Counted from the stretch's first letter, positions 16,388-26,305 are shown. The stretch: DNA of 57,502 nucleotides from Actinomycetes bacterium (GCA_021827485.1 JAKAVM010000072.1:1-57502); one strand, 5' to 3'. Numbers and translations: made by a program. The notes: a model not told the origin generated them from the sequence alone.

Positions 16388-17326
16388 ATGACCAGTGAGC
16401 TTCCGAACTTTGGCACCGTCGTTACTGCGATGGTTACTCCGTATGATGAGAATTTGGAGCTGGACCTCGATGGAGCGCAGGAGCTTGCGAATTGGCTGGC
16501 AGCTCATGGTTCGGACTCAATTGTAGTTTGTGGATCTACAGGCGAAGGTTCAATACTTTCTGACGGCGAAAGAGAACAACTCCTCAAAGTAGTATCTTCG
16601 TCAGTTTCGATCCCTGTTATAGCTGCGACTGGGAGTGGTAGTACTGATCATTCAATAGAGCTAACCAAAATGGCCGCAAAAAGTGGAGCTGCTGGGATCC
16701 TGCTGGTTACTCCATATTACGTGAGACCTTCCCAGCAAGGTCTTCTGGATCATTTTACACAGGTCGCGCGATGTACGGATCTGCCAGTATTGCTCTATGA
16801 TATTCCAGCTAGGACTGGACGAAGAATAGAGCTTGACACGACTATTAGATTAGCTGGCGAGGTCCCCAACATTATTGGGCTCAAGGATGCTTCGGGTGAT
16901 GTAGCAGGCATTTCAAAACTTCGTGGTTCAACCGAGCCTGATTTTATGATTTATGCAGGAGACGATGCGTTATGCTTAGCAATGGTCGCTTGTGGTGCGG
17001 ATGGAATTATCTCAGTTGCTTCACACTGGGCCGGTCTAGAGATTCAAGCGATGATAGGTGCTCTGAGGTCTGGAGATGTCAAGAAGTCATCTGAGTTCAA
17101 TTGGGCACTCACTCCCTCATGGGAGTTTGAGTCGATGGAGTCCGCGCCAAATCCAATTCCAACTAAAGCAATGTTAAGAATGCTCTCAAAACCTTCCGGT
17201 TACTGTCGCGCTCCGCTGGGTCGAGGACCTGAGGGCCTAGATGAAGAGGCCCAGTTGATCTTGAGCCAACTCCATCGGACCGTGGAAAAACTTGGTCTCA
17301 AGATAGTGCGCGATCAAACGAAGTGA
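16388..17326 (+). CDS. dapA: 4-hydroxy-tetrahydrodipicolinate synthase
   Basis: Condenses pyruvate with aspartate semialdehyde, the committed step to diaminopimelate and lysine. It is a TIM barrel of 312 residues with GSTGEGSILSDGERE, the catalytic Tyr in TPYYVRPSQQGL, LYDIPARTGRR, and the Schiff-base Lys in IIGLKDASGD. The ATG lies just after the 73-bp repeat array. Its stop overlaps the RNase J start by four bases (GTGA). Confidence 0.96.
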   Translation: MTSELPNFGTVVTAMVTPYDENLELDLDGAQELANWLAAHGSDSIVVCGSTGEGSILSDGEREQLLKVVSSSVSIPVIAATGSGSTDHSIELTKMAAKSGAAGILLVTPYYVRPSQQGLLDHFTQVARCTDLPVLLYDIPARTGRRIELDTTIRLAGEVPNIIGLKDASGDVAGISKLRGSTEPDFMIYAGDDALCLAMVACGADGIISVASHWAGLEIQAMIGALRSGDVKKSSEFNWALTPSWEFESMESAPNPIPTKAMLRMLSKPSGYCRAPLGRGPEGLDEEAQLILSQLHRTVEKLGLKIVRDQTK

Positions 17327-19017
17327 AAAAACATCACACTAACACACTAAACCGAGCCAATGGACCTGTGACAGTTAGCTTTTTGGGAGGCCTGGGAGAA
17401 ATCGGAAGAAACTGTACGTGTATCACGGTTGATGGCCGGATACTTTTGGTTGATTTTGGGTTGATGTTTCCCGATGCCAATATGCCTGGCGTAGATTTGG
17501 TTTTGCCTGACTTTAGTTTTTTACGCGAGAACAAAGATTCCATTGAAGCCTGTGTCTTGACTCACGGCCATGAAGACCATATGGGTGGTCTTGCTTTCTT
17601 ACTTTCTGAGCTTTCCTTTCCCATTTATGGCTCGAAGTTAGCAATCGGTTTGGCGCAAAGTCGTATTTTTGAGTTTGGAGTGGAGGATAACACCTCGTTT
17701 CACGAGGTAAGTGACGGAGAACGGCTTAATATTGGTCCGTTTGATGTCGAATTTATTCCAGTTACTCATTCGGTTCCCCATGGTTTTGCAGTATGTATTA
17801 GGACTCCGCAGGGGGTTATCTTTCATACGGGCGATTTTAAAATAGACCTTACACCGGTCGATGGGCGCAAGACTGACCTTGGTAGAATAGGGTCTATTGC
17901 AAATAGTGAGAAAATTAGATTGCTTCTCTCTGACTCAACTAACGCCGAAGAGCCGGGGTCAACGGAGAGCGAGAAACAGGTTGGCAAGGAGCTGACAGCA
18001 ATTTTTTCAGAGAATAGAGATTCGCGAATTATCGTTACCTGTTTTGCATCGCACTTGCATCGAATAGAGCAAATTGCAAACGCTTCGATAGAAAGTGGTC
18101 GTAAGATCGCAATTGCTGGACGGTCAATGATCAACAACATGGCTTTGGCTCGCAAACTCGGATTAATCTCAGTGCCTGAATGGGCATTTATCGATATAGA
18201 TACAATTGGAAGTTTCGATCCTGCAAAGCTATGCATAATTTCAACTGGTTCTCAAGGTGAACCTATGTCCGCACTCTCGCTGATGGCATCAGGAGAGCAC
18301 AAGCGGGTAAAAGTTGGCCCAGGGGATTTAGTTATTCTAAGTTCACACGCGATTCCGGGCAATGAGTTCAACGTTAACCTCGTTATTGACCGACTTTATC
18401 GTGCAGGAGCTAAAGTAATACACGGTGAGTTATCCAAGGTCCACGTAAGTGGACATGCCCGAAGAGACGAACTTGCTATCATGTTGTCAATTTGTAAGCC
18501 TGAGTACTTTATTCCGATTCATGGCGAGTATAGACATCTAGTCAACCATGCGCTTGTGGCAGAGAATATCGGAATGGAACATGAAAACATTCTTGTGTGT
18601 GAAGATGGCGATGTCGTTGTACTAAGTGATAATGGTATTCAATTGAGTGGCGAAGTAGGTTCCAACTATCTTTATGTTGATGGAATAGTCGGCGATATAG
18701 CTCATCCAGTACTAAGGGATCGGCAAGTACTAGCACAAGAGGGCGTTATTGTAATTGTAGTCGGTATCGAAGCAAAGACCGGTGAAATAATTACCGGGCC
18801 TGAAATCATCACTAAGGGTTGGATCGATGCACAAGACTCTGATGAGCTTTTGGAAGAAGCCAAGATACTCCTCGGAAATGCTCTAAGTGATAGCTCAAGT
18901 ATTGGATCCAATGACTATGCAGCGGTCAGAAGACTCTTACGTACTGCGATGGGAAAGCTCGTTGCGACAAAAACCAAGCGTAAACCCATGATTGTACCTG
19001 TCGTCATGGAGATATAG
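17323..19017 (+). CDS. rnj: Ribonuclease J
   Basis: Metallo-beta-lactamase/beta-CASP ribonuclease with 5'-3' exo- and endonuclease activity. Zinc motif LTHGHEDHMGG (about 80-90), further motifs HSVPHGFAV, HTGDFKID and IPIHGEYRHL, and a C-terminal domain to residue 564, the usual length. GTG start overlapping dapA, an arrangement common in Actinobacteria (dapA-rnj). Confidence 0.96.
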   Translation: MKKHHTNTLNRANGPVTVSFLGGLGEIGRNCTCITVDGRILLVDFGLMFPDANMPGVDLVLPDFSFLRENKDSIEACVLTHGHEDHMGGLAFLLSELSFPIYGSKLAIGLAQSRIFEFGVEDNTSFHEVSDGERLNIGPFDVEFIPVTHSVPHGFAVCIRTPQGVIFHTGDFKIDLTPVDGRKTDLGRIGSIANSEKIRLLLSDSTNAEEPGSTESEKQVGKELTAIFSENRDSRIIVTCFASHLHRIEQIANASIESGRKIAIAGRSMINNMALARKLGLISVPEWAFIDIDTIGSFDPAKLCIISTGSQGEPMSALSLMASGEHKRVKVGPGDLVILSSHAIPGNEFNVNLVIDRLYRAGAKVIHGELSKVHVSGHARRDELAIMLSICKPEYFIPIHGEYRHLVNHALVAENIGMEHENILVCEDGDVVVLSDNGIQLSGEVGSNYLYVDGIVGDIAHPVLRDRQVLAQEGVIVIVVGIEAKTGEIITGPEIITKGWIDAQDSDELLEEAKILLGNALSDSSSIGSNDYAAVRRLLRTAMGKLVATKTKRKPMIVPVVMEI

Positions 19018-19106
19018 TGATTTGGGTGTTGCGGCGGACATGAATCACGTTCGTCTAATAGCTTAGTATCCTATATTCTCGCCCAGGAAGGTGTTAATCT
19101 TATAGC

Positions 19107-22100
19107 GTGACTTCTCCGCGTAATTCAGGTACATCACGTCGCGCTCAAGGTGGCCGTGGAACAACCCAAAGGGCACCACAGCGTAAAGGCCGCACCAGCG
19201 CGCCTAAAGCTGGGCCACCAACTTCTAAGCCGACTAGTTCGCCTAAGACGGGGCCAACTCGGGCTCAATCCCCAAGACCAGCGCACGCAAAGAATGCACG
19301 CGACCTTGCCAAGGAGACTCGACATTTTCGTCGTTCTAGAAAGACAGACAAATATGCGGAAGAAGCCGGTGTAATACCGTCGGCTATTACTCGACCTACG
19401 ATTTTCTATGATCTATGGGGAGTTGGTTTTGTCGTAGTTGGATTACTTTCCGGCCTAGGTCTATATGCTGGTAAAGCTGGACCCTTGGGAAATCAGTTGG
19501 CAAAGCTCTTAGGGGAGCTTTTTGGTCTTGGCAAGTACGGCGTTCCAATTTATATGCTACTTATCGGTGGATATCTGTTTTTTGCTGGCTTCAGATCAAC
19601 TAGAGCGCCGGTTCTGCATAAGCAAGGACCGCAATGGCCCGAGCAATCGATTGTAGGGCAAGCTAGTTCAGAGCTAGCTGATCCAGAGATCGAGTTCAAT
19701 AGCATCGAAACCACTGTTGGATCCGATGTTAGAGAAACCGACCTGCTTGCAAAAGCCATTTCGCGCAATTGGCCATCGTCGGCTGTGTTTGCAGGCGGGC
19801 TTGGGGCGATTCTTGTCTGCATATCATCTTTTGTCGATATTGTCCAAGGGTCTCCGGGATGGACAATCGATCTAAGCAAGCTTAGTAACCAAGGGGGGGT
19901 TGTCGGAGTGGCTTTAGGGAGTTCACTGCATGACGTCTCTGGAACTGCTGGAGCTGCAGTGCTGCTAGTTGCAATCTCCCTAGCAAGTTTTATGGTTGCA
20001 ACTAAGGTTTCGTTGTCAGACTTGTTCGCAATGTTTAGAAAGAGCTTTACGTATTTGGCCAGAAGTTTGAATCACAAGAGTTACTTCTCTAACTTAGCCA
20101 AGGATCTTGTTGCGTTAGAATCACCCGACATCACCGACAATAGAGATTATTTCACTACTGGATCCTCGAGCGACCTTGATACTGGGATAGAGACCGATGC
20201 AGCAGCCTCTAACCAAAATGGAGCCTCACAACCTCAAGATATATTTCCAGACAATAGTTTGCCTGAGTCTCAAGATGTATTTCTAGATGAAAGACTCAGT
20301 GAACCGCTAGATGCATCACTCGACGAACCACTCGACTATGAGAGTCTAGATGGATACTCGGGGGACGATTGCGATGCACAGGGTGTTCTCGGGTCATATG
20401 GCGATTTCTTGCCTACAACTTCCATGGATAACTCACATCGTCAAGAAGATTTGGTTAACCCAATTGTGGAACAGCTAGATCTTGGACTTGCCCCTCAAGG
20501 AAAGGTGTGGAAGCTTCCATCATTGAGGCTCCTAGAGAGAAATCCTCTCCAAAAAACCGATGAGTCACAAGCCTCTACTGGCGCTCGTGTCTTACAGGAA
20601 GCACTTGCCTCGCACGGCGTGGATACTAGGGTTACAAACTATACCGTTGGACCGACCGTGACTCGATACGAAGTTGAAATTGGACCTGGGGTGAAAGTCG
20701 CCCAAGTTACAAATTTATCTAAAGATATTGCCTATGCAATGGCATCTCCGGACGTTAGGATTCTTGCTCCAATTCCTGGCCGATCTGCTATTGGGGTTGA
20801 AGTTCCGAATCAACATCGACAGCTGGTATCGTTAGGAGATATTTTGTCTTCTAGCCAAGCATTGGAGGCAAGGCATCCACTGCAAGTTGGTTTGGGTAGG
20901 GATATTTCGGGAAAGCCAATCATGGCAAATATCGCGGAAATGCCACACGTATTAATAGCAGGAGCTACCGGGGCCGGGAAATCGTCTTGTATCAATTCTC
21001 TAGTTACTTCACTTCTGGTTAGATCTACTCCCGATGACGTACGTCTCATACTTGTTGACCCTAAGAGGGTTGAACTTGGGCAGTATAACGGGCTGCCGCA
21101 TCTGCTTACTCAGGTTGTTGTCGATCCTCGTAAGGCTGCCAACGCTCTCTCATGGGCGGTCAAAGAGATGGAGCGCCGATATGATTTGCTCGCTGAAGTA
21201 GGCGTGCGAGATATCACTGGGTATAACGAACTAGTAAAGAGTCAACAAGACCAGCTGGCTACGCTGAGCACTGCCGAGTTAGCGCCTGAGGCCAGTCTTG
21301 AGTTGGAAGATAGTGGATTAGATGTTGGCTGGGAAAGCAGTAATTTAGAAAATGCAGGACAGGTTAGCGATTTCGAGGGTAATGAGCAAGACAATAATCA
21401 ACTAGATATCGTCGAGCAATACTCCGGAGAGAATCTGGAAGATGAACCTGAAGAAATGGCTGCGATGTCGAGTGCAGATGAAGACATTGTAGATTCAATG
21501 CCACGATATGAGAGCTTGCCTTTCATAGTTATTGTCGTGGATGAGTTGAACGATCTGATGATGGTTGCCGCAAGGGATGTCGAGGAGTCAATCTGCCGTA
21601 TCGCACAGATGGCCCGCGCAGTTGGAATCCATTTAGTTATTGCTACTCAGCGTCCTTCGGTGGATGTAATAACAGGGGTAATCAAGGCAAATATACCTTC
21701 TAGGCTTGCTTTTTCTGTATCATCTCTGGCTGATAGTCGAGTTATTCTCGACCAACCTGGTGCAGAGCGCTTAGTCGGGAAAGGAGATATGTTGATGCTA
21801 ACGGCCTCGTCATCGATTCCAACAAGGGTTCAAGGTCCATGGGTTAGCGAACACGAGGTTAGGAAAATTGTTGGGCATTGGAAGAGGCAAGGTGGAACGA
21901 ATTACGTTGATGGGGTAGAAGGCGATGGCTCTAAAGGCTCATCATCTAGTGATGATGAATTTGGCGATGACGAAATGCTTATGCCAGCCTTGGAACTTGT
22001 GGTGCGTTCTCAGATTGGTTCAACATCAATGTTGCAGAGAAAGCTTCGGGTTGGATTTGCCAGGGCAGGTCGTCTTATGGATTTGCTGGAGAGACGTGGG

Positions 22101-22190
22101 ATAGTGGGGCCCTCTGAAGGATCTAAGGCACGTGCAGTTCTAATGACGCCGGATGAGCTAAATGAGATGCTCGAGAATTCCGGTAACTAA
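19107..22190 (+). CDS. ftsK: DNA translocase FtsK/SpoIIIE
   Basis: Septal hexameric DNA pump that clears chromosome DNA at division. The N-terminus is very basic and Pro-rich, followed by about four membrane segments (about 90-300). A long acidic linker contains DERLSEPLDASLDEPLDYE. The alpha domain precedes Walker A GATGAGKSS (619-627), Walker B is IVVDELNDLMM (about 812), and a winged-helix gamma domain (about 950-1020) recognises oriented DNA motifs. Between GYNELVK (about 711) and Walker B there are about 85 mostly acidic residues, where family members usually have about 20. GTG start, 1027 residues. Confidence 0.95.
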   Translation: MTSPRNSGTSRRAQGGRGTTQRAPQRKGRTSAPKAGPPTSKPTSSPKTGPTRAQSPRPAHAKNARDLAKETRHFRRSRKTDKYAEEAGVIPSAITRPTIFYDLWGVGFVVVGLLSGLGLYAGKAGPLGNQLAKLLGELFGLGKYGVPIYMLLIGGYLFFAGFRSTRAPVLHKQGPQWPEQSIVGQASSELADPEIEFNSIETTVGSDVRETDLLAKAISRNWPSSAVFAGGLGAILVCISSFVDIVQGSPGWTIDLSKLSNQGGVVGVALGSSLHDVSGTAGAAVLLVAISLASFMVATKVSLSDLFAMFRKSFTYLARSLNHKSYFSNLAKDLVALESPDITDNRDYFTTGSSSDLDTGIETDAAASNQNGASQPQDIFPDNSLPESQDVFLDERLSEPLDASLDEPLDYESLDGYSGDDCDAQGVLGSYGDFLPTTSMDNSHRQEDLVNPIVEQLDLGLAPQGKVWKLPSLRLLERNPLQKTDESQASTGARVLQEALASHGVDTRVTNYTVGPTVTRYEVEIGPGVKVAQVTNLSKDIAYAMASPDVRILAPIPGRSAIGVEVPNQHRQLVSLGDILSSSQALEARHPLQVGLGRDISGKPIMANIAEMPHVLIAGATGAGKSSCINSLVTSLLVRSTPDDVRLILVDPKRVELGQYNGLPHLLTQVVVDPRKAANALSWAVKEMERRYDLLAEVGVRDITGYNELVKSQQDQLATLSTAELAPEASLELEDSGLDVGWESSNLENAGQVSDFEGNEQDNNQLDIVEQYSGENLEDEPEEMAAMSSADEDIVDSMPRYESLPFIVIVVDELNDLMMVAARDVEESICRIAQMARAVGIHLVIATQRPSVDVITGVIKANIPSRLAFSVSSLADSRVILDQPGAERLVGKGDMLMLTASSSIPTRVQGPWVSEHEVRKIVGHWKRQGGTNYVDGVEGDGSKGSSSSDDEFGDDEMLMPALELVVRSQIGSTSMLQRKLRVGFARAGRLMDLLERRGIVGPSEGSKARAVLMTPDELNEMLENSGN

Positions 22191-22207
22191 ATTCTAGTAA
22201 ATCGAAA

Positions 22208-23056
22208 ATGCGCGTAAGGGTTCCAGCATCGTCGGCTAATCTTGGGCCTGGATTTGATACCTTGGCGATCGCATTGTCATTGTATACGGAAGTTTCAATC
22301 GAAGAGAATGTTCCTTTTGCGATCGAGGCTACTGGAGAAGGGTCCGAGTTTGCAGATGACCCCGATAAACACTTGGCAGTAAGAATTGCTCGTGAGGTGA
22401 TAGGAAGTGATAGATTTTCTATCCAGGTACGATCTGAGATACCGGTTGGACGTGGTCTCGGTTCTTCGGCAGCGCTAGCGGTTGCAACTGCCTGTGCTGC
22501 GGGCTCTGTAGATCCCCTTGGAGTTGCTAGCCGATTTGAAGGTCATCCTGAAAATGCAGCCGCATCGGTATTCGGGGGTTTAGTAGCTGCAACCAACACT
22601 GCAGAAGGACCAATTGCGAGAAAGTTATCACTTGATGAAGGAATCGGCATCATTGTGGTAATCCCTAATTTCAGACTTTCCACAAAACAGGCACGGTCAG
22701 TACTGCCAACATCTATACCCATGGAAGACGTACAAAGCAATTTAGGAAGAATGGGAATCTTAATAGCTGGTTTTGCTGACATCGCTGGTTTTACGAGCGA
22801 GGCGACAAAAGACAGAATTCACCAACCATATCGCGAAAAGTTATTCCCACAGTCTTCTCAAATCATTGAAGGTTTGGTTGCATTTGGGGCCCTTGGCGCA
22901 AGTTGGTCGGGGGCGGGACCGACCATGGTGGCTTTTTGCAAGAGATTGGAAGGTGAATCTATCGCCGAAAAGGCAAGAAAGCTAATTGAGGAACTATCCC
23001 TAGATGCCAGCGTTAGAACCCTGGAAGTGGATAGAACAGGCATGCAACGGGTTTAA
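22208..23056 (+). CDS. thrB: Homoserine kinase
   Basis: GHMP-family kinase that phosphorylates homoserine for threonine synthesis. The N-terminus VPASSANLGPGFDTLAIAL and the ATP-binding loop PVGRGLGSSAALAVA are characteristic, with the C-terminal GASWSGAGPTMVAF motif. At 282 residues it is slightly short. It starts with ATG 17 bp after ftsK. Other GHMP kinases are possible, but the signature best fits ThrB. Confidence 0.88.
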   Translation: MRVRVPASSANLGPGFDTLAIALSLYTEVSIEENVPFAIEATGEGSEFADDPDKHLAVRIAREVIGSDRFSIQVRSEIPVGRGLGSSAALAVATACAAGSVDPLGVASRFEGHPENAAASVFGGLVAATNTAEGPIARKLSLDEGIGIIVVIPNFRLSTKQARSVLPTSIPMEDVQSNLGRMGILIAGFADIAGFTSEATKDRIHQPYREKLFPQSSQIIEGLVAFGALGASWSGAGPTMVAFCKRLEGESIAEKARKLIEELSLDASVRTLEVDRTGMQRV

Positions 23057-23089
23057 ACAAATCTTCAAAATTGAAGTAATCTAGCTGGT

Positions 23090-23443
23090 GTGGACAATTC
23101 CCAACGCTCGACTCTAATTGCTTTGCCCAATCCTCATCCTGACAGGAAATATGAAGTCAACTGTGAAACCCCAGAGCTTACCTGTCTCTGTCCGGTAACT
23201 GGTCAACCTGATTTTGCTAACATCACAATTACTTATACGCCTGGTCAATTTATTGTGGAACTGAAGTCATTGAAGTTATATTTATGGGGTTTCCGCGATC
23301 TAGGTGCTTTCCATGAAGATATAACCAATCAGATTCTCATAGATCTTGTTGAGTTACTTGGGCCTGAGGAAATGCTAGTGAGAACCGATTGGAATGTTCG
23401 CGGTGGTATCAAGACAACTGTTAGCGCTGTGTACCCTGAATAG
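23090..23443 (+). CDS. queF: NADPH-dependent 7-cyano-7-deazaguanine reductase QueF
   Basis: Reduces preQ0 to preQ1 in queuosine tRNA modification. It is the short unimodular (B. subtilis-like) type, 117 residues. The catalytic Cys is in LTCLCPVTGQPDF and the substrate motif is VELKSLKLYLWGFRD. Start GTG. No other queuosine gene is nearby, so the rest of the pathway lies elsewhere or preQ0 is imported. Confidence 0.93.
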   Translation: MDNSQRSTLIALPNPHPDRKYEVNCETPELTCLCPVTGQPDFANITITYTPGQFIVELKSLKLYLWGFRDLGAFHEDITNQILIDLVELLGPEEMLVRTDWNVRGGIKTTVSAVYPE

Positions 23444-23460
23444 GCGTTGGGAGCGTTCAA

Positions 23461-24063
23461 TTGGATAATGAAATAAGCGCTAACAAGCGCCTTTCCTATG
23501 GACCGAGCGCGCTAGCTACCCCAGCAAATGCACTTAGCGTTATACGCATACTAATCACGCCTGTGATGATGTTGACTATCATTGCCTACCACGCTTCTTA
23601 TGTTTCATTAGTACTTTGGTTGGTCCTAGGATCTACTGATTGGGTGGACGGATGGGTAGCTAGGAAGCAGGGGACTACAAGATCCGGAGCCTTTTTGGAT
23701 CCGTTGGCTGACAAGATTTTAGTCTTAGGTGTTTTCGTTTCACTTGTCATTATCAGAGAAGTTTCGCCTATACCAGTTGCTATAATTGCATTGCGTGAGA
23801 TTGCGATAAGTATCTATCGTGTTATAGTTGCCCGCTCTGGCGTTAGTGTCGCGGCTACGATTTACGGGAAGCTGAAGACTCTTTTCCAAGATCTTGCAAT
23901 TACCATCTGCTTATTACCTATTTACAATAGATCACATGGATGGCCTGTTCGAAGTGCAATTTGGGTTGCGGTTATAGTAACTGTTCTAAGTGGCATTGAC
24001 TACTTCCTCAAGGCAAGGTCTGGCTATTTCAAGCTAAAAGGGACGACTGGCAAAGGTGAATGA
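23461..24063 (+). CDS. pgsA: CDP-alcohol phosphatidyltransferase (probable phosphatidylglycerophosphate synthase)
   Basis: Integral membrane enzyme of about 200 residues with several hydrophobic helices. The CDP-alcohol signature is present as DWVDGWVARKQGTTRSGAF then LDPLAD. The spacing between AR and G is seven residues instead of the usual eight. Location directly before cinA, as in many Actinobacteria, supports PgsA rather than a different head-group enzyme. TTG start. Overlaps cinA by 8 bp. Confidence 0.88.
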   Translation: MDNEISANKRLSYGPSALATPANALSVIRILITPVMMLTIIAYHASYVSLVLWLVLGSTDWVDGWVARKQGTTRSGAFLDPLADKILVLGVFVSLVIIREVSPIPVAIIALREIAISIYRVIVARSGVSVAATIYGKLKTLFQDLAITICLLPIYNRSHGWPVRSAIWVAVIVTVLSGIDYFLKARSGYFKLKGTTGKGE

Positions 24064-25417
24064 GATAGTTCCAGGCGTGCAAACTACTTCTGCTTTGTCT
24101 CAGGCTGGCCCACCAGAAATGGACGACGGGCCATTACAGGCTGGCCCAGCGCAGGTGGATAGTGGGCTGTCGCCTTCTATCCGAGTTGAGCTAATTTGTA
24201 TTGGAACCGAGCTTCTTCTTGGACAAATAGTTGATACAAACTCTATATGGATCTCCCAGGAGTTGGCTGGCCTAGGGATTAACTGCCACTTCCAATCAAA
24301 GGTGGGAGATAATCTTGATAGGATAGTCTTAGCAATTAGAACTGCACTTGCTAGGAGCGATGCTGTGATAATTTGTGGAGGTCTAGGTCCTACTCAAGAC
24401 GACATTACAAGAGAGGCGATATGTGTTGTCGCTAATGTCGATTTAGTGCCCGACCCTGAGATAGCAAGAATTATCGAAGAGAAGTTTACAAGCAAAAGCC
24501 GAGTAATGCCGATTAACAACTTGCGTCAAGCTGAGGTTCCACGCGGCGCAGTGACTATTCTCCCCGAACTTGGGACTGCTCCGGGACTTGCGCTAACAAT
24601 AGGTCGTAAGCGACTTTATTGTGTACCTGGAGTTCCATCAGAGATGAAAGAGATGACTAAGCGCTATGTCTTTCCTGATTTGGTCGAATATAGTGGGACT
24701 TCTTCTGTAATAGCTTCACGGACTCTTAGAACTTGGGGGGTTTCAGAGTCAAGACTTTCGGAGTTGGTAGCACCATTTTATGAAGAGTTGGAGGAGGAAA
24801 CTCGTGGAACGACGCTCGCGTTTCTAGCTAGTGGCATAGAGGGGATTAGGCTGCGACTCACCACTAAAGGCCCAAGTATCGAAGAGACGACAACCATTTT
24901 AGATGCCTACGAGGTTAAGCTTCGAAGTATACTTGGCACGTTAGTATTTGGGGTTGATGACAAGGGAATGGAGGATGCTTTAGCTGAGCTTCTACTTGGC
25001 CAGGCCAAGACCATTGCATTGGCTGAATCAGTTACTTGCGGCTTAGTTGCTGCTAGGTTGAGTCGGGTACCAGGTATTAGCCAAACACTGAAAGGCGCGC
25101 TTGTTGCTTATGACCCTATGGTAAAGTTTAGCCTACTAGGTGTTGCGCCTGGACCGGTCGTTACCCATGATTGCGCGAGAGAAATGGCAGTTGGTGCACG
25201 GAGACTTTTCGACTCGACGGTTGGTCTTGCGATAACCGGGGTAGCGGGTCCGGATTCACTTGAAGGAGTCCCGCCGGGCTGCGTTTTTGTTGGGTTCGCA
25301 TTTAACGATCAGCGTGTTGAGACTACCCAGCTTCAACTCCCAGGTGACCGATTGGCGGTACAGGAATTGGCTGCCATTTCAGCTATGGATTTTGCCCGTA
25401 AAATGCTGAATGAGTAA
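24056..25417 (+). CDS. cinA: CinA-family nicotinamide-nucleotide amidase
   Basis: The N-terminal MoCF/COG1058 domain (about 45-215) has CIGTELLLGQIVDTNSIWIS and CGGLGPTQDD. The C-terminal PncC-like amidase domain (about 300-453) has LAESVTCGLVAARLS, LVAYDPMVKFSLLGV and ITGVAGP. It recycles pyridine nucleotides by deamidating NMN. The first 40 residues are an extra tail with a 36-bp imperfect duplication (QAGPPEMDDGPL / QAGPAQVDSGLS). GTG start overlapping pgsA. The more usual AESCTGG reads AESVTCG here. Confidence 0.93.
   Translation: MNEIVPGVQTTSALSQAGPPEMDDGPLQAGPAQVDSGLSPSIRVELICIGTELLLGQIVDTNSIWISQELAGLGINCHFQSKVGDNLDRIVLAIRTALARSDAVIICGGLGPTQDDITREAICVVANVDLVPDPEIARIIEEKFTSKSRVMPINNLRQAEVPRGAVTILPELGTAPGLALTIGRKRLYCVPGVPSEMKEMTKRYVFPDLVEYSGTSSVIASRTLRTWGVSESRLSELVAPFYEELEEETRGTTLAFLASGIEGIRLRLTTKGPSIEETTTILDAYEVKLRSILGTLVFGVDDKGMEDALAELLLGQAKTIALAESVTCGLVAARLSRVPGISQTLKGALVAYDPMVKFSLLGVAPGPVVTHDCAREMAVGARRLFDSTVGLAITGVAGPDSLEGVPPGCVFVGFAFNDQRVETTQLQLPGDRLAVQELAAISAMDFARKMLNE
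24101..24172. repeat. 36-bp imperfect tandem duplication in the cinA 5' end
   Basis: Two units each starting CAGGCTGGCCCA (24101 and 24137) encode the extra N-terminal tail of CinA. They are more diverged than the other arrays here. Confidence 0.65.
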
Positions 25418-25472
25418 TACAATGTGAGCCTAGTCTCAAAAGCTGGCCACATCGAGGCTTCTGCGTGGGCTA

Positions 25473-26204
25473 ATGTGGGTTGCTATGATACATAATCCCC
25501 CCGCGCTCCCCGGTATTTTGCAGTCGATTGCCCCAGTCTTGGATCATTACGGATATCTTGCAGTTGGTGGCTTCGTATGTCTTGAGGACTTTGGAGTGCC
25601 GGTTCCTGGTGAGACGGTACTAATTGGTGCAGCTCTTTATGCGGGAGCTGGCCGTCTAAACGTAGTGTTAGTTGGATTGATCGGAATATTAGCTGCCATC
25701 ATCGGTGACAACATTGGTTACGTAATAGGAAGACTCGTTGGACGAGAGGTAATTATTAGATGGGGAAAGTATGTCTTCTTGAATGAAGAGCGTGTTGCCA
25801 AGGCTGAACTTTTCTTTAAGCGCCAAGGCGGAAAAATTGTTGTAGTAGCTCGATTTATCGAAGGGCTCCGACAAGCAAATGGGATTGTGGCCGGACTTAC
25901 CGAGATGCCATGGATCCGTTTTTTGTTCTTTAATACGATCGGTGCAACCCTGTGGGTTGGATTATGGGTCGGTGTAGGATATAGTTCCGGTTCACATATC
26001 CAAACGATATATAACTTTGTAGATAAGTCAGCCCTATTGGTCTTGATAGTGGCCTGCGTTGCGATATTGGGACTCATCATTTTTATGAAGCATCGCCGCA
26101 GAGTCAGATCTAAGACGGATCCAGTGAGCGACCCGAACCCGAGCGACCCGAACCCGAGCGACCCGAACCCGAGCGACCCGAACCCGAGCGACCTCAGTAA
26201 ATAG
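25473..26204 (+). CDS. DedA-family (SNARE-associated) membrane protein
   Basis: Probable lipid-linked flippase/membrane homeostasis protein. The DedA core (about 20-205) includes EDFGVPVPGETVLIGAALYA, GDNIGYVIGRLVG and the conserved RFIEGLRQANGIVAGLTEM arginine/glycine region, with four or more membrane helices. The C-terminus is a cytoplasmic KHRRRVRSK stretch followed by about four copies of DPNPS from a 15-bp repeat. Start ATG 25473 or 25485. Confidence 0.9.
   Translation: MWVAMIHNPPALPGILQSIAPVLDHYGYLAVGGFVCLEDFGVPVPGETVLIGAALYAGAGRLNVVLVGLIGILAAIIGDNIGYVIGRLVGREVIIRWGKYVFLNEERVAKAELFFKRQGGKIVVVARFIEGLRQANGIVAGLTEMPWIRFLFFNTIGATLWVGLWVGVGYSSGSHIQTIYNFVDKSALLVLIVACVAILGLIIFMKHRRRVRSKTDPVSDPNPSDPNPSDPNPSDPNPSDLSK
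26126..26193. repeat. 15-bp tandem repeat encoding a DPNPS tail
   Basis: Four consecutive identical copies of GAGCGACCCGAACCC give SDPNP repeats at the C-terminus of the DedA protein, ending 11 bases before the stop codon. Confidence 0.95.
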
Positions 26205-26305
26205 CGAAATGGCTGGAGGAAATGTTTCCTTCGTGTAATGGCAGGTCAGTGGGCATATTTGTCTCCCGTACTGAACCGCTAAGTATACTTTTCTAGCATC
26301 CACCC

